Position numbers and translations under genes: made by a program. A stretch of DNA of 64,000 nucleotides, taken from NCBI GenBank assembly GCA_030180135.1, contig CM058234.1:2666001-2730000 (forward strand). The letters are read 5' to 3'. Below, one piece after another: positions 62,114 through 64,000 of this stretch (the stretch's first letter is position 1; each line of letters opens with the position of its first letter). The DNA comes from Orychophragmus violaceus (lineage: Eukaryota; Streptophyta; Magnoliopsida; Brassicales; Brassicaceae). The notes under the pieces were generated by a model. That model was not told where the DNA came from. It was given only the letters and a program-made list of their open reading frames with translations, and searched no databases.

Positions 62114-64000
62114 TTCAACAATGTTCTTCATCAATAATGCATTTTTCAAATCTGATATGTTATAGATTTTGCAGAATGAAGTCTCTAGGGTGAACCAATT
62201 AATCTTAGTAAAATATTAGAAAAATCCATAAGTAAAATATACGTTTTAAGTATATTTAGGATAGTTTGTTTTAGTTATTTGATTTATCAAATGTCTATTA
62301 AACTACCCTTAATACTACCATATGCCTATTGTTATATACATCCATTGGTAATCGAACTTATCAGAATCCTTTCAGGTAATTGTGTTGTCTGGTTAGTATG
62401 ACATGTGTTGAAAATTTTGATGGTTCTCAATTTTAGTTTAATTAAATTTGTAAGTTAAAAACTTATAAACACTTTATGATATTCACAATTTAATGATTAA
62501 ATTTTCTAACTTTTACAGGTCTCTTTCTGATCTTATATATATATAGAAGAAGGACATTTGAATCAATGGAGAATGATGACCACTTCATCTCACAGACCAA
62601 ATAGTGAGTTTTCTATTGAACCAAATATGTTTTGTAGTGAATTAGGAATGCAATCTTATAACTGATAGATAGGTTAGGTTACTCGGATTTGATATTAGGT
62701 ATGCATGTTTAGGTAAGTAAAAACTATTATTATAATTAAAATAATAAACAATAACTCAAAGTTAACATAACTAAAGTTAACTAAAAGTTTTTGAAAAACC
62801 AATAAAACCAAAACAAATTAAAAATGACGTCAAAAATAAAACAAAAACAAAAACAAAAACTATGTCCATGTTTGAAAAAGCTGATTCATCTTTTCTTTGT
62901 TTTCAACTCGTCCTCAGTCATCTTTTAGAATTTTATTCTTTTGGTGCATTGCTTCTTTGGTGTCGAAGTAAGGTCATAAGCATGCCCACTTTCTTCACCT
63001 GAATGTTTTGAGGAAGGTGTGGTTCATCAGTGTTTTCTTGAATGTCCATAAAAAGTAGAGATTCCTTGTGTAGGTTTTAAAATTAAATGGATCAAAATAG
63101 GATACCAAAATATTGTTACCTAAAATGTAGATGTTGATTAATGAAGGTATACTATTTAGAATTATCTATAGAAATAGTATAACTTATCAATTGTTATGTT
63201 TCTAAATTTTTAATGGAATATTAATGTTTGTTTCCTAGTTAAGTGATTTTCGGAATTTAAAATTAAGCAATCTCGATTTCAAATGTATATTTACTATATT
63301 TATATTTAATATTATCTATAGAGTATAACTTCGCAGTTATTAGGTTTCTAATTTTTTCTAAAACTAATAATGTTTGTTACATAGTTAAAAGATTTTCGAA
63401 ATCAATGGTTGTGACTGTATGTAGATTTTCTTATTTCCAAATGAAGCAATATCGATTTCAGTTAGCAAGGCATATTTAATATTCAGGTTTTTAGGATTAT
63501 TTATAAAGTATAATTAGCAGTTATCATGTTTCAAAGTTTTTTAAAAACTATTAATTTTTGTTACCTAGTTAAGATTTTCGGAATTAAAGGTTTTAACTAT
63601 ATGTAGATTTCAGAATTCAAATGAAGCAACCTCTATTTAATATAGCAAGACATATTTAATATTTATTAGTTGTTTGGAAATCAGTTTTGTATCATTATAT
63701 ATACATAATATAAGTATATGTATAACCATCAAAAATGTATACCCATAAGATATATAAACTATTATTTAAATATTTAGTACGTATATTAGTTTCATTGCTA
63801 CATAATTGAAAAAGAAAAAACATATGTGAAGTATACATGCAGATGACCGAAGAGGGCATAATATATCATATAGCAAGGCATATATAATATTTATTGGTTG
63901 TTTGGAAATCGGTTTTTGTATCATTATATATATACATAATATAAGTTTATGTATAACTATTAAAAAATGTAGACCCATAAAATATAAAAACTATTATTTA
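59943..64000. repeat. Array unit 4 (partial, cut by the window end)
   Basis: The first 4,058 bases of a fourth unit, ending before MPK10. It has several private differences from units 1-3 (near 60301, 61516, 61543, 61836, 62117) and shares the unit-1 base at two sites where units 2 and 3 agree with each other (CATCAATAATGC near 62134 and AAAACTATT near 62725). Confidence 0.95.
63659..64000. repeat. Start of the 230-280 bp tandem array (unit 4, cut by the window end)
   Basis: First repeat and part of the second of the block seen at 7019-8070. Confidence 0.8.

Noticed and set aside
3314..64000. Array dismissed as pure assembly duplication
   Set aside because: Private substitutions, indels and different homopolymer lengths in units 3 and 4 argue for real copies, although read evidence is needed to be certain.

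Overview
The window is plant nuclear DNA, most likely from a Brassicaceae species. It is AT-rich and carries spliced genes with GT-AG introns, Copia-type LTR retrotransposon sequence and a large decayed Helitron. The one well-recognised host gene matches Arabidopsis MPK10, a group A MAP kinase, in exon structure and in its distinctive N-terminus. No bacterial genes, CRISPR arrays, rRNA or tRNA genes were found.

Layout. Positions 1-3313 are the 5' end of a Copia-type retrotransposon on the minus strand: an open gag-protease frame, a long leader, a primer-binding site and one complete LTR. From 3314 to the end the sequence is a head-to-tail array of a unit of about 18.88 kb: 3314-22192, 22193-41065, 41066-59942 and a partial fourth from 59943. 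The copies are nearly identical.

Each unit consists of two parts. One is a host segment of about 8 kb with MPK10 on the minus strand, AT-rich tandem repeats beyond its 3' end, and a small unidentified gene fragment upstream. The other is a minus-strand Helitron whose Rep-helicase gene is broken by stops and frameshifts and by a 730-bp solo LTR flanked by the direct repeat AGGGG. The Helitron reads across the chosen unit boundary, with the Rep N-terminus to the right of the solo LTR and Rep plus helicase to its left. The boundary at 3314 is therefore only where the Copia element cuts into the solo LTR, and the array probably continues to the left of the window.

The three complete MPK10 copies have uninterrupted six-exon frames of 400 codons and are identical in every coding segment compared. 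Kinase catalytic motifs are kept, but the activation loop reads TQY instead of TEY. A small three-exon reading frame (79 aa) lies on the plus strand inside each Helitron and is followed by diverged copies of its last exon. The right half of unit 3 and the start of unit 4 carry most of the private substitutions, so the copies do not all share one recent history.
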